Shown: one piece after another, positions 51,611 to 61,035 of the stretch
Position numbering within the stretch: the first letter of the stretch is position 1
Layout: each line of letters begins with the position of its first letter
DNA from: Hyalangium versicolor
GTDB lineage: Bacteria; Myxococcota; Myxococcia; Myxococcales; Myxococcaceae
NCBI RefSeq assembly: GCF_020103695.1
Contig: NZ_JAHXBF010000007.1
Coordinates: 272,440-336,439, forward strand
DNA: 64,000 nt
Direction: 5' to 3'
Notes under the pieces: generated by a model
Told to the model about the DNA's origin: nothing
What the model saw: the letters and a program-made list of their open reading frames with translations, nothing else
Database searches by the model: none
Translations under genes and position numbers: made by a program

Positions 51611-54031
51611 TTACGGCGAGCCGCGGAAGCGCACGCCGTCAAGACTCAGCCAACCCGTGCCGCCAGACTGGTAGATCACAGAGCCAGCCGGGGTAATGGT
51701 GATGACTCCTGCCCCGGTGTTTGTTGCCACGAGGAGTGTCACCTCGGCGCGCGGCCGGTATCCGGCGCGCAGACCGTTGAGGATCGCCGTACCTGCTGGT
51801 GGGACTCCGGCCGCCCGGGTGACACGCCCTTCCATGAAGACGGTGTCATCCGCTCCCTTGTAGAAGGCGCACACGGTGTACTGGCCCTGGTAGGCGTTCA
51901 CGTTGGCAAAGCCGTTGGCGAAGGTGGCCGAGCTGCTGTCCACCAGGTTCAACGGCTCCATGAGGAGGCGCGAGAGCGATACGCGCACGGCATCCCAGAT
52001 GAGGGCATCCGGCGTGGTGTTCGGCTGGTTCAGCCGCACGCGGAGGTACCTGGCGCCCGCTGGCGCCGCACCCACGTTGTAGAAGCGCCTCCACCCATCC
52101 GCAGGAGTGGGGTTTACCAGCACGCTCACCACCGAGAGGATGTTGAACGCGCTGTCCACGTAGTCGAGCAGCAGCGAGGCCACGTTGTTCCCGGTGGCAG
52201 TGGTGCGCTTGGCCCAGGCCTCAACGGAGTAGATGTCCCCGGGCCGCACAGTGACGTACTGGCTGGCCAGCGTGTTGGTGGCGCCGCCGCTGAAGTGCAC
52301 TGCGGCGCCGCCGGAGAGTGCGTCAACGCTGCGAGCCGCAGTGGTTCCCCAGGTGCCATTGAGGAGCGTCCAGGTATCCGGTGGCGCATTCGCTACGTTG
52401 CAGGCCTCGAAGGAGTCATTGGGCACCACGCTGCTCTGCTGGACGTAGGGCTGAAGCAGACGTGGCTCTACGTACAGAGTTGTGATGAGGACCTCAGAAC
52501 TGGGAGTTCCGCGGTTCCCCTTCGAGTCCCGCGATACCACCTTGGAGTAGTACGTGGTTCCCGGGCGGAGATCGGCTACCTCGAAACGCGTGGTGCTGCT
52601 GGTGGCCTTGGCCTGGCCGAGGGCAAAGCCCGGGGTGGTGCCCACGTGGAGCTCGTACTCCGCGGCCGCTGCTCCGGTGGTGGGCGGGAAAAAAGTGAGG
52701 GAGAAGCCATTCACCGTGGGAGTGGCCGAGAGGCCCGTGGGCGGTTGAGGTGGGGTGAAAGGGGGAGCGGGAGCAAGGCCCGGCCGAGCCTCCAGGGAGA
52801 GCCAGGCCCGAGGGCTGGTTGCGGGCTTGCCGCGGCACACCAGCTTCGTCTTCGCCCCGCTGGCTCCTAGGGTGTGCGTCACCTGCACGAGCGCAGCCAG
52901 TTGGGGGGCGGTGAAGTGGGCGCCGTTGTCGTCGAAGGCGAGAACGTCTCCGAGCTCGATAAAGGGGTGCAGGTCCACCTCCGCCTCAAGCTGTAGCCAG
53001 GGCTGCTTCATGTCGGCGAGGCCCGAGCTGAGCATGCGCCGCATCTCCGCTTCGGTGTCGATGGGGCTGGTGGCCTCCTCCGCCACCTGCGCCCAGCGGC
53101 GGCCGTAAGCAGCAATGCTGGCCGCATCGCTCACCTCCACTGTCTTGCGCTTGGGCTTGCCCGAGGCGTCCAGGTCGAAGCGATCCGAGTACACCCCGCT
53201 CCACGCGTTACGCACATCAGTGAGGCTGGTGCGCACCGCGCTGAGCTCGCGGTAGGTGCCCGGGCTGAACGTCCATACGGGGTTGGTGGCGGCCCTGTCC
53301 GGGCACCAGAGGAAGAGGGCCCAGGCGTTGGTGGGAGGCCCGCGCCACTTCCACCGCACCTCCCAGCCGCTCTGCTGAGCGAGGAAGCGCAGCGCTTCGA
53401 GCACCGGCTCCACTTTCTGCACGTAGGGGCCGCGGCGGGAGAGTGGATCCACCGGAACGTAGAAGGGAAAGGAAGCCAGGCCGTTGTCGCGCAAGAGGAC
53501 CTGGCAAATGTCCTGCAACCTGTCCCCATTCGTGGGATCGCCGCTGCCGTAGGTGCGCTCCACCTCGATGAAGGAGTCCTGCAGCAGGCCGGCAGAGTCC
53601 CTACCGGAGAAGGTGAGCACCTCTGCGGCGGAGTCCACCTCATCAATCCGCCCCCGGAACAGCTCCACCCAGGCCGCCTCGGTGGGCTCCATGCCCAGGG
53701 GGCACACCAGCACCTCTACGATGAAGGTGCGGCCCTCGCGGAGCAGAGGGGCATAGACGCCCGCGTACGTGTTGAAGGGAGAGGTGGTGATCAGCGGAGC
53801 GAGGGAGAAGCCTGCAACATCGCGCCGCACACGGACTGTGGCCTGGGCCACGGGAGCGTCGAGCTGCTCGTCTACGGTGGCCTCCTCAAGGAAGTCGAAG
53901 GCGCCGAGCGGCCCAAGGGCTGAGAGGTTGTGCCAATAGTTTCCTGGGCCGAGCACCAGCACCCGGGCGCGTACGGTGTAGCCAGCGGCGCAGAGGAGAC
54001 ACGCGCGCTGCTGCTCAGTGAGAGTCCTCAT
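51611..54031 (-). CDS. Phage tail tip/receptor-binding-like protein with FN3 and carbohydrate-binding-like domains
   Basis: 806 aa from the ATG at 54031; a much longer in-frame extension runs antisense-like into the distal-tail gene and is rejected. The N-terminal 400 residues resemble tail-associated proteins with a bacteriophage hub-like strand pattern. An FN3 module lies about 424-512 (PPQPPTGLSATPTVNG to PGTTYYSKVVSRDSKGN). A jelly-roll carbohydrate-binding-like segment lies about 534-680 (NDSFEACNVANAPPDTW, VRPGDIYSVEAWAK, RYLRVRLNQPNTTPDALIWDAV). The C-terminus is beta-rich. Likely the host-recognition end of the tail, translated after the distal-tail gene 25 bp upstream. Confidence 0.72.
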   Translation of the reverse strand: MRTLTEQQRACLLCAAGYTVRARVLVLGPGNYWHNLSALGPLGAFDFLEEATVDEQLDAPVAQATVRVRRDVAGFSLAPLITTSPFNTYAGVYAPLLREGRTFIVEVLVCPLGMEPTEAAWVELFRGRIDEVDSAAEVLTFSGRDSAGLLQDSFIEVERTYGSGDPTNGDRLQDICQVLLRDNGLASFPFYVPVDPLSRRGPYVQKVEPVLEALRFLAQQSGWEVRWKWRGPPTNAWALFLWCPDRAATNPVWTFSPGTYRELSAVRTSLTDVRNAWSGVYSDRFDLDASGKPKRKTVEVSDAASIAAYGRRWAQVAEEATSPIDTEAEMRRMLSSGLADMKQPWLQLEAEVDLHPFIELGDVLAFDDNGAHFTAPQLAALVQVTHTLGASGAKTKLVCRGKPATSPRAWLSLEARPGLAPAPPFTPPQPPTGLSATPTVNGFSLTFFPPTTGAAAAEYELHVGTTPGFALGQAKATSSTTRFEVADLRPGTTYYSKVVSRDSKGNRGTPSSEVLITTLYVEPRLLQPYVQQSSVVPNDSFEACNVANAPPDTWTLLNGTWGTTAARSVDALSGGAAVHFSGGATNTLASQYVTVRPGDIYSVEAWAKRTTATGNNVASLLLDYVDSAFNILSVVSVLVNPTPADGWRRFYNVGAAPAGARYLRVRLNQPNTTPDALIWDAVRVSLSRLLMEPLNLVDSSSATFANGFANVNAYQGQYTVCAFYKGADDTVFMEGRVTRAAGVPPAGTAILNGLRAGYRPRAEVTLLVATNTGAGVITITPAGSVIYQSGGTGWLSLDGVRFRGSP

Positions 54032-54056
54032 GCCCCCGGAGAAGGGGCGTGAGGGC

Positions 54057-54848
54057 TCAGCTCCCGTAGAGGGTGAAGTCCAGCACCTCTCCGGTGGTGA
54101 AGGAGCCCCCAACGGCAAGCCCAGTGCGGCGGCCGGTACCGGTGAGCCCCATACAGGTGAGTCCTCCGGAGGGCAGTCCCTCGCCTCCCGCGTGGACGAA
54201 CGGAAGGGGAGGAAAGGGCCGCGCTGCGTGGAGGGCGTAAAGGCGAGGCACCCAGGTATCTGGCACGGCGTAGGGCAACGCAACAAGCTCGTCCAGGTAC
54301 TCCTCCCCTCCGTACATGCTGAAGACGCGGACACTGCCGCCGAACAGCACCTCGAAGGGGACGGGGCGCGAATTGTCCCTCCCCCCATCGCTCCACTTGG
54401 CACCGTCACTGCGCAGCGTGTAGTGGGTGTACCGTACGTCCACTCCGGCCTGCGCGTGCCAGCCCATGAGTGTCCAGGTGCTCGGAAGAAGGGTCTGCCA
54501 GCGCATGGTCCCCACCCAGGAGAGCACGAGCTTCCAGTCTCCGTACCGGGTATTGCCATCCTCGAGGTAGGCCTCCTTCACGTAGTCCGGCACCAGGCCG
54601 CGGGAGGAGGCGACGCTGTAGTCCTCGAAGTTCCACACATGCCCCTCGCCCTCTACCAGGGCGCGCACCAGCTCGGCCTCGGCAAGGGTGAGCAACCCTG
54701 TGGTGAAACGGTAGTCCCGCTTGCGTGTGCGCACCGAGGAGCGTGGCGCTCCGTTGAAGGAGCGCGTCACCTCTCCCAGGCGGACTGGCTCGTACTCTGA
54801 GGCAGTGCAGGCCAGGGGCACCCCGTTCACTTGCAGGTAGTCCGTCAT
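54057..54848 (-). CDS. Phage distal-tail-like protein
   Basis: 263 aa. Opens with DYLQVNGVPLACTASEYEPVRLGEVTRSFNG and has a beta-rich pattern through the body. Position directly between the tape measure (3 nt upstream) and the tail-tip gene is that of distal tail/baseplate hub proteins in siphophages. Assignment rests mainly on order. Confidence 0.6.
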   Translation of the reverse strand: MTDYLQVNGVPLACTASEYEPVRLGEVTRSFNGAPRSSVRTRKRDYRFTTGLLTLAEAELVRALVEGEGHVWNFEDYSVASSRGLVPDYVKEAYLEDGNTRYGDWKLVLSWVGTMRWQTLLPSTWTLMGWHAQAGVDVRYTHYTLRSDGAKWSDGGRDNSRPVPFEVLFGGSVRVFSMYGGEEYLDELVALPYAVPDTWVPRLYALHAARPFPPLPFVHAGGEGLPSGGLTCMGLTGTGRRTGLAVGGSFTTGEVLDFTLYGS

Positions 54849-54851
54849 GGC

Positions 54852-57416
54852 TTACCCCCTCTGCACGGCGTACCGGCTCGCCCAAGCCCGGCTGCCCGTC
54901 ATCCGGAAGGCAATGTCATCCAGCTTCCGCTCCAGGGCCGTCATGCCCTCCAGCGGGTCTCTCGTGGTGATGTTGATCGTGTCAATGGCCACCGCGGGTG
55001 CCGCTGGAGCCTGAGCAGTTGACGTGCCTCCGGGAGTCGAGGGCCCGTAGGCCACACCGGGAGGAGGTGCACGCGTAGAGCCGGTGCTCGAGGAGGGTGG
55101 AGTTGAGGGCACAAGAGGACCGGAACTCTGGCCAGGGCGCCCCGGATCCTGCGCTTCGAAGCGGGACAGGGCCTCCTTCCACACCGAGGGGACATTGGTC
55201 AGCGACTTGGTGGCGTTGTCCACCGCCACGCGGTTGGCGAGCACAGCGGCCGTTTCTTCCGCTTTGGCCTGCGCCGCTTCCCAGGTGAGGCCGTTGAGCT
55301 GCTGGAGGCTTCGGGCCAACGCGTCCGTGTCGATCTTCGCCCCCTCTAGTCCGTCCGCCCACCCCCGGAGGAATCCGAGCGGCCTCACGCCGAACACGGA
55401 GATGTTGCCGAGGGAGCGGAACACCGACTGGATCGCCGAGAGGATCCCGTTCCACACACCGCCGACTCCCTTCATCACGGTGAGAATGACCTGGCTGACG
55501 AACTTCAGCGCATCGAAGAGGGCTTTCAGCACCGGGCCTGCGAACAGGCGAAAGGGCTGCTCCACCAGAAGGATGGCCTGAGTAATGAGCGCGAGCGTTG
55601 GAGCCAGCGCGGCGAAGAGCTCTCCGAGGACCACCAGTGAGGGCACAAGGGGCTGCACCACGCCTGCAAGGACTTGGAGCATCGGGGCGAGCGCCTTCAA
55701 CCCAGCGTCGATGATGAGGGAGATCGCGCCGAGCAGCGGCTGCAGAGGCGTGAGGAGCTGACCGAGTGCATCCGCCACTCGTTGGAGCAAACCACTCAGC
55801 ACCTCCATGACACGCTGGAAGCCCTCGCTCTGCATGAGGAGCTCGCCCACCATGTTGGCCAGTCCGCCCTGCAAGCCCGCGGCCTGGAAGCCTTCGATGA
55901 ATGACTGGAGGGCTGCTGGCAGCGCGGACTGGAGGCGGCCGAGGAGGCTGGCCCGAATCTCCTTCAGTCCTGTGGCGATGCGCTCGGCCTCGAGCACCGA
56001 GGCCCGGCGGATGCGGCCCACGAATTCGACGGAGGCTTGCGCCCGAGCCTGCACCTCGGAGAGCCCCTGCTTTCTCAGTGCTTCGTAGATCGCACTTGTG
56101 CTGAAGCGGCCCATCCCCATGCCTCGCGTATCGACCGGAATGAAGGGGCGCGGCGCAGGACCAGGCCCAACCTTCGATACCGAGAGCGCCTCAGGCTCGG
56201 CGCGGAGTGTGGCATCCGGCCCTTGACCGAAGGACAGCAGGTGCTCGATTCGGGAGACGAGCTTCTCGAGCGCTGAGCCCTTGTAGTGGTCATTCACCAG
56301 CGCTTTCAGTCCCTTCACGCTGTAGTGGAGGGACTGGGACACGTTGTCTCCCACGGCGGAGCCGATGTCCGCGAGGGCCTTCACACCCTTGGTGAGCGCC
56401 TCGCCGGCCACCTTCCCGGCCTGCACCATCTTGTCCTGGAGCATGCCGACCATGGACTCACCGGTCATCTGCTGGACCTTGGCGAGCTGGTCCGCAAAGT
56501 CGTAGCGCTCCAAGAGCCGCGCGCCCTTCTCCAACAAGGCAGCGATGCTGCGGATCTTCGCCGCCACCACCTCGAGCATCGCGGCTGCGAGGGAGAGGAA
56601 GAACGAGCGCACCGCCTCGAAGAGGCCCGTGAAGAAGCCCGCCACCTTCAGGGCGTATCCCTTGATGGCCTCCCAGGCAGAGTTGATGGCCTCCGTGATA
56701 GCCGCGCTGTTCTCCATCCAGGCTTGATAGATGGCGCCGGCGCCGAGAGCGATTCCTGCGAAGGCAGCGGTTACTGCGGCCAGCGGCAGAAGGATGCTGC
56801 CGAGGGACACAGCCGCCGAGCCGAGTGCATTGGGCAGCATGGCACCGAAGCTGTTGAGGCCCTTCAGCATGCCTGGCAACTGCGCCGCGAGTTGGGAGCC
56901 CATGAGCTTGAATGCCGCAGATGCCGCGTTGACGGCTGGTACCAACACGGCCCCTGTCGCCTTGGCTAGGCCCTCCACGAGGCTTGCCCCCTTGCCGAGG
57001 ACTCCTGCGACGGCTCCAGCCTTCACTGCGAACACGGCGAAGTTCACGGACGCCGCCTTCACGCCTGGATCGAGCCGTTGGAATGCTCCCACAACCTTGG
57101 AGAGTCCTTGGGCCAGTTCTCGGATGAAGGGCGCGAACGCGTCCCCGATATCCCCGGCCAGGGTGTAGAGGAGCTTCTCTATGCGCTTGAGGTCGGCCTG
57201 GAGCTTCTCGTTCGTCTCCGAAGCCTTCTTGACAGCTACTCCCAGGCCAGCCGCGAAGATGGCGCCGACGTTGGCGATCGCGCCAGCCGACTCCTTCACC
57301 TTCTTGGCCGTGTCCTCCACCATCTTCGCCACGCGCTGCATTGATTGGGCGAAGTCTCCGATTGCGGCAGAGACGGCAACGTATACGTCTCCGACCTTCA
57401 GGGCTCCATCACTCAT
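54852..57416 (-). CDS. Phage tail tape measure protein
   Basis: 854 aa. Starts with VYVAVSAAIGDFAQSMQRVAKMVEDTAKKVKE, a typical tape-measure opening; then long helical Ala/Leu/Val stretches with several hydrophobic segments (about 135-240 and 500-660) and a Pro/Ser/Thr-rich tail from about 770. The size would set a tail of roughly 120 nm if the usual length relation holds. It is the largest gene of the tail block; no capsid or major tail protein gene lies upstream of it. Confidence 0.85.
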   Translation of the reverse strand: MSDGALKVGDVYVAVSAAIGDFAQSMQRVAKMVEDTAKKVKESAGAIANVGAIFAAGLGVAVKKASETNEKLQADLKRIEKLLYTLAGDIGDAFAPFIRELAQGLSKVVGAFQRLDPGVKAASVNFAVFAVKAGAVAGVLGKGASLVEGLAKATGAVLVPAVNAASAAFKLMGSQLAAQLPGMLKGLNSFGAMLPNALGSAAVSLGSILLPLAAVTAAFAGIALGAGAIYQAWMENSAAITEAINSAWEAIKGYALKVAGFFTGLFEAVRSFFLSLAAAMLEVVAAKIRSIAALLEKGARLLERYDFADQLAKVQQMTGESMVGMLQDKMVQAGKVAGEALTKGVKALADIGSAVGDNVSQSLHYSVKGLKALVNDHYKGSALEKLVSRIEHLLSFGQGPDATLRAEPEALSVSKVGPGPAPRPFIPVDTRGMGMGRFSTSAIYEALRKQGLSEVQARAQASVEFVGRIRRASVLEAERIATGLKEIRASLLGRLQSALPAALQSFIEGFQAAGLQGGLANMVGELLMQSEGFQRVMEVLSGLLQRVADALGQLLTPLQPLLGAISLIIDAGLKALAPMLQVLAGVVQPLVPSLVVLGELFAALAPTLALITQAILLVEQPFRLFAGPVLKALFDALKFVSQVILTVMKGVGGVWNGILSAIQSVFRSLGNISVFGVRPLGFLRGWADGLEGAKIDTDALARSLQQLNGLTWEAAQAKAEETAAVLANRVAVDNATKSLTNVPSVWKEALSRFEAQDPGRPGQSSGPLVPSTPPSSSTGSTRAPPPGVAYGPSTPGGTSTAQAPAAPAVAIDTINITTRDPLEGMTALERKLDDIAFRMTGSRAWASRYAVQRG

Positions 57417-57451
57417 GCCCCAGGAGAAGGGGCGGACCGGGAGCTACCTCT

Positions 57452-58747
57452 CTACTGCTCGTGCATAGCCGGCGCGGGTGATGCGCGCTGTGGCTGAGTG
57501 CTGCTCGGTGTGCGCTGTGAGGGAATGCTGGGCAGATAGCAACCGCCCTTCCACTCGTAGCCGCCCGTCTTACACTCTTCGGCCGTGGCGTCGATCTTGA
57601 TCCAGCAGGCGCGCTGTCCGTTGCGCAGCTCAATCTCCCTCCCGAGCCCGCGACAGGGCGCTAGGTGCTGCCCTGGAAAAGGGCGGGATGGCATATCGAA
57701 GGCCACAACCGATTTCGACGTCATGTCCTGGTCCGTGCTGCCGACGGGCATCAACTCGGGTTCGGCCAGAGCCTCCTCTGCCAGTCCTGTGCGCGCAGCA
57801 CCGCCCATTCTGGGCTCTGATGCAGAAGTCGACTCGTGCACTGTGCTCGGCACCAACACCAGTGCGGCCAGTGAGGTGACAGCGAGCGCCGTCCAGTACG
57901 GTTGCCGCGCCCAAAGAGAAGCCCAGCGCCCGGGGCGGCGGTTGCTCTGCGCTACTGGGGCAGGCGCTGGCGTGGGGTGCCCCATTGAGGGGGCAGACAC
58001 CGCGCTCTCCTGTGCTGGCGCGTCCCCATCGCTCAGTTCCGTGACGGTAGGCGTTAGCGCGCCACGCTCCGCCACGCTCGCTGCATCCGCAGTGGTCTCC
58101 TGGGAGTCCTGGAGGAGTGTGGCAAGCTGCGGCGTGGAGATCTCCACCTCGTTCAGGACAGCCACCACAACCTCGTCCTCCTGGTTGGCCGCAGTGCGGT
58201 CCTCGTGCAGCCGCGCGCGCAGTTGCCCCACCCGTTCGCGGTGGCCTTTCATCTCGCTCATGAGCGCAGCGGTGAGCTCCTCCAGTTCTTCACGCGTCCT
58301 GCTCAACTCGCCGCTGCTCAATGGAGTGGCCCCCCCCGCTACTACCAGTGCGCCTTCCTGGCTGCTCTGAACGGGGCGCTTGCCTGGGCGGCTGCGCATG
58401 TGCAGCGCAGCCTGTTTGTCGTATCGCAGAGCCGTGCTCACGTCCGCGAACACGTCCAGGTCATCGGCCGCTGCTGGAAGGGTGGTATCATCCGGGAACC
58501 TGTCCACATCCAGCGCGAGAAACGGTGGATCGGTGAACGCGTCCACACGTCCGTGCCATCTCTTGCGGGGCGCCCAGACCGAGTTCTTGCTCGGCCTGAC
58601 AAGTAAGGCGGGAGCGTTTGTATCAAGGCGGCGGGCGGCCCACACATGCCAATCCGCTCCTCCGACGTCACCGTTGAAGGCCCACAGCAGTCTGTAGTTT
58701 CCAATCACGTGATTTGCCTTCCACTGCCCTTGTGCGTTCCCGGCCAT
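57452..58747 (-). CDS. Membrane protein with the C-terminal tail of myxobacterial Ser/Thr kinases but no kinase domain
   Basis: 431 aa from the ATG at 58747, chosen because AGGAGGT lies 4-5 nt upstream. The N-terminal 110 residues are a soluble domain (YRLLWAFNGDVGGADWHVWAAR), followed by coiled coil (about 150-185), a Pro/Ala-rich linker, one membrane helix (about 270-290) and a C-terminal Cys/Trp module (APCRGLGREIELRNGQRACW, then YEWKGGCYLP). That module is the distinctive end of many myxobacterial Ser/Thr kinases, but no HRD or DFG kinase motif is present here. It lies 36 bp upstream of the tape-measure gene on the same strand. Function unknown. Confidence 0.6.
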   Translation of the reverse strand: MAGNAQGQWKANHVIGNYRLLWAFNGDVGGADWHVWAARRLDTNAPALLVRPSKNSVWAPRKRWHGRVDAFTDPPFLALDVDRFPDDTTLPAAADDLDVFADVSTALRYDKQAALHMRSRPGKRPVQSSQEGALVVAGGATPLSSGELSRTREELEELTAALMSEMKGHRERVGQLRARLHEDRTAANQEDEVVVAVLNEVEISTPQLATLLQDSQETTADAASVAERGALTPTVTELSDGDAPAQESAVSAPSMGHPTPAPAPVAQSNRRPGRWASLWARQPYWTALAVTSLAALVLVPSTVHESTSASEPRMGGAARTGLAEEALAEPELMPVGSTDQDMTSKSVVAFDMPSRPFPGQHLAPCRGLGREIELRNGQRACWIKIDATAEECKTGGYEWKGGCYLPSIPSQRTPSSTQPQRASPAPAMHEQ

Positions 58748-59164
58748 GCGCACCTCCTACCCAGGTGGTAGCACTTCCCGCTAGGGACGCGCCACCCCGG
58801 GAGCCCTCATTGGTCACAGGCGCGGTGTTCGCGGCGTGGACTGCACTGGTACCCAGTCTCCGCTGAGGAAGCAGAAGGGCTCCGTCAGCATCTGCACCCG
58901 CTGGACGGAGCCCTTCAGGACCAGCTGTTCAGGCACATGTCCTACGCCCCCCGTCCAACCATCACGACTGGCGCTCGAGGCGCATGCCTCTCATAGCATG
59001 AGCGCCGCTGCTGCGGCCACCGAGCGTGGCCTCTGCGCGTTGCTCGGCGTTGCCCCGAGTCTCGCGCACGGTACGCAGCTGCGCCCCTTTCCTGGGGCAC
59101 TGATCATCCCAGGCACCGCCCCTTCTTCGTGAGGAGGTCGTGAGGCACCGGTGAAGGGAACGAC
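58748..59164. other. Divergent intergenic region
   Basis: No gene supported. Contains the 13-bp inverted repeat at 58874-58916, the promoter region of the kinase-tail gene on the left and of the small plus-strand genes on the right. Confidence 0.5.
58874..58916. terminator. Strong hairpin in the divergent region
   Basis: Perfect 13-bp arms (GAAGGGCTCCGTC at 58874-58886 and its complement at 58904-58916) around a 17-nt loop. It lies upstream of both flanking genes, so it may be the terminator of a small unrecognised transcript, an operator or a structured RNA element. Confidence 0.45.
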
Positions 59165-59524
59165 ATGAAGACGCTCATGCAGTTGGTGGATGAGGCTGTA
59201 GCTCTCGCGCAGGCTGGGTTTATCGACACAGTGCGAGCCGAGGAACTGCGCACCCGGAGTGAGAAGCTGGAGGCCCATAGGGCGCAGGCGGAAGAGTACG
59301 GGGTTGCCTACGCGGAGTCCGAGGCAGGTGCGCGGGAGCGTCTGGACGGGAGCCAGCTTACCCTTGATCTCTGGCGGAGTGAGTTCCGGCTCTTGGTGTC
59401 CGCGCGGCGCTCAGCACGCGTCGCGGCCGAGCAACTCGACTTCATCCGCGAGGTGGTGGAGCGGGAGACGGCGGCGGCTGCGCACCGGAAGGCGAGAGGG
59501 GAAAAGTACGAGGTGCAGGCATGA
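59165..59524 (+). CDS. Small helical protein of unknown function
   Basis: 119 aa with GAAGGG upstream. Entirely helical and charged (LRTRSEKLEAHRAQAEEY, RVAAEQLDFIREVVERETAAA), probably a coiled coil. It overlaps the next gene by 4 nt (ATGA), forming a two-gene unit. Confidence 0.6.
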   Translation: MKTLMQLVDEAVALAQAGFIDTVRAEELRTRSEKLEAHRAQAEEYGVAYAESEAGARERLDGSQLTLDLWRSEFRLLVSARRSARVAAEQLDFIREVVERETAAAAHRKARGEKYEVQA

Positions 59525-59769
59525 ACACCAGCGCTGAAGTTGCGGCCCTCCTGCGCCTGTCGCGGGCCCTCGTGCAACGCGCAGCTGCCCGAGGCACTCC
59601 CAACGAGGTCCACTGGGCGCGCGAGGTGGATCAGGCGGAGGCAGCGCTCGCCACGCACCAGCAGCCCACCCTCACGTCGGCTCCCGCCGGTCCTCGTTGC
59701 TTGTGTGGCGGCCCGCTCCTCACGGTGAAGGGGCGAGCCATCTGCGCGAGTGGACAGCACGATGGCTGA
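59521..59769 (+). CDS. Small protein with C-terminal Cys pair
   Basis: 82 aa. Helical N-terminal half (VAALLRLSRALVQRAAARGTP) and a C-terminal RCLCGGPLLTVKGRAICASG that could bind zinc with three Cys. It is coupled to the helical protein gene upstream. No family recognised. Confidence 0.55.
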   Translation: MNTSAEVAALLRLSRALVQRAAARGTPNEVHWAREVDQAEAALATHQQPTLTSAPAGPRCLCGGPLLTVKGRAICASGQHDG

Positions 59770-59990
59770 GGGAGAGAGCCGCGCAAGGTGAGGTCGTTCG
59801 AAATACGGTAGAGGTCCCCATCCCCCAGCGTGCGCAACCTCCAGTTCATCGGGCCCAAGGGCGACGGATAGCTGGGATATCTATGCCCCTGCTGAGCTCA
59901 CGCGGAGATCGTCCTGGTGACCGCCTTCGACATCGGCAGTGGCGCCGCTCCCTTGAGCCGCCGAAAGATACCTACCGGTTGACGCTTGGT

Positions 59991-60815
59991 TCACCTGCTC
60001 TTCTGTCGTTCAACCCAGTCCCGGTACTGGAAGGTGCTCGTGAACCTGGCCCCCTCACCCACCCTTGTTAGCCCACTGTTGATGCCGACGAGCCAGCGGC
60101 CCTTCGCAGTCTCGCGGAAGGCGGGCCCGCCACTGTTTCCTGAAAGGCCTTGGACCCCGCTTGTGCGGAAGTGCACCTCCGAGGTCTCGCGCGTCGTGGT
60201 TACGGCCGTCACCACGATTCCGCCAAAGCGCCGCACCTCCTCCTCGTCGCCAACATGCACGCTCGGGCTGAAGCCCACCTGCACGAGGCGCTCCTGAGGA
60301 GTGACTTCGGCCTGTGGCAGGTTGCCGTCGGCGGTGACGCCCAACATGGAATACTCCATCTCAACGACGGCGAGATCGGCCACGTGGGTGAGCACCTTCC
60401 CATCCCGAAACTCGACCCTGAAGCCCTCGTGCACGGTGACGGTACCTTCAAAGGACTCCGGTATGCCACGCCACTGGCCGTCCCACTGCCGCACGTAGCG
60501 GACCACGTGCACGAAGGTCTTCTGCTCGCAGTCCGCTGGCGTGAAGACGGCGGGGCCCGAACGCGACTCGAGGTCTGGCGGCAGGCAGAAGCAATCTGCC
60601 GAGGTGAGCACCATGTGCAGCTCAATGAGGACGCCGGTGCACTCACGTGCGCGTGAGTACACCTGGACGGTGGAACGGTACTGGTTGGCGTAGTCATCGA
60701 CGCCGCTTGCAAGCGCGAGGACGGACGCGGAGTTGGGGGCGCACGCTCCGCTGAGCAGCAGGAGGGAGGCCACGAGAGCCGTCGAGGCGCTGTTCTCGTT
60801 GGGGGGCAGACCCAT
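59991..60815 (-). CDS. Trypsin-like lipoprotein with altered catalytic residues
   Basis: 274 aa from the ATG at 60815. Lipobox LSGAC (Cys25). The chymotrypsin fold is recognisable: ECTGVLIELHMVLTSADCF, VADLAVVEM, SGNSGGPAF, WLVGINSG. The catalytic histidine position is Asp74 in TSADC (normally AAHC), Asp147 remains, and Ser228 sits in GNSGGP instead of GDSGGP. A single base change (GAT versus CAT) would give the histidine. It is therefore probably not a conventional active protease; a binding or immunity-like role is possible. Confidence 0.75.
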   Translation of the reverse strand: MGLPPNENSASTALVASLLLLSGACAPNSASVLALASGVDDYANQYRSTVQVYSRARECTGVLIELHMVLTSADCFCLPPDLESRSGPAVFTPADCEQKTFVHVVRYVRQWDGQWRGIPESFEGTVTVHEGFRVEFRDGKVLTHVADLAVVEMEYSMLGVTADGNLPQAEVTPQERLVQVGFSPSVHVGDEEEVRRFGGIVVTAVTTTRETSEVHFRTSGVQGLSGNSGGPAFRETAKGRWLVGINSGLTRVGEGARFTSTFQYRDWVERQKSR

Positions 60816-61035
60816 CAGCGGAGACGGTACTACCTTCTCTGAGGCACCTACACTCACGCGCCATGCTGACTGTGCCGTGTGCCCGACCGCGCTCGAGCTG
60901 GTGGAGCACCAACACGGCGAGGTAATGGCTGGTACTCTCCCGTGAACGAACCCCACGCACTGCGCCTCGCGGAGTAGCGCGCCAAGTCAAGAGTGTGTCC
61001 AACGCTGCGCCAGTGCCGGTGCGAGGTGGGACTGC

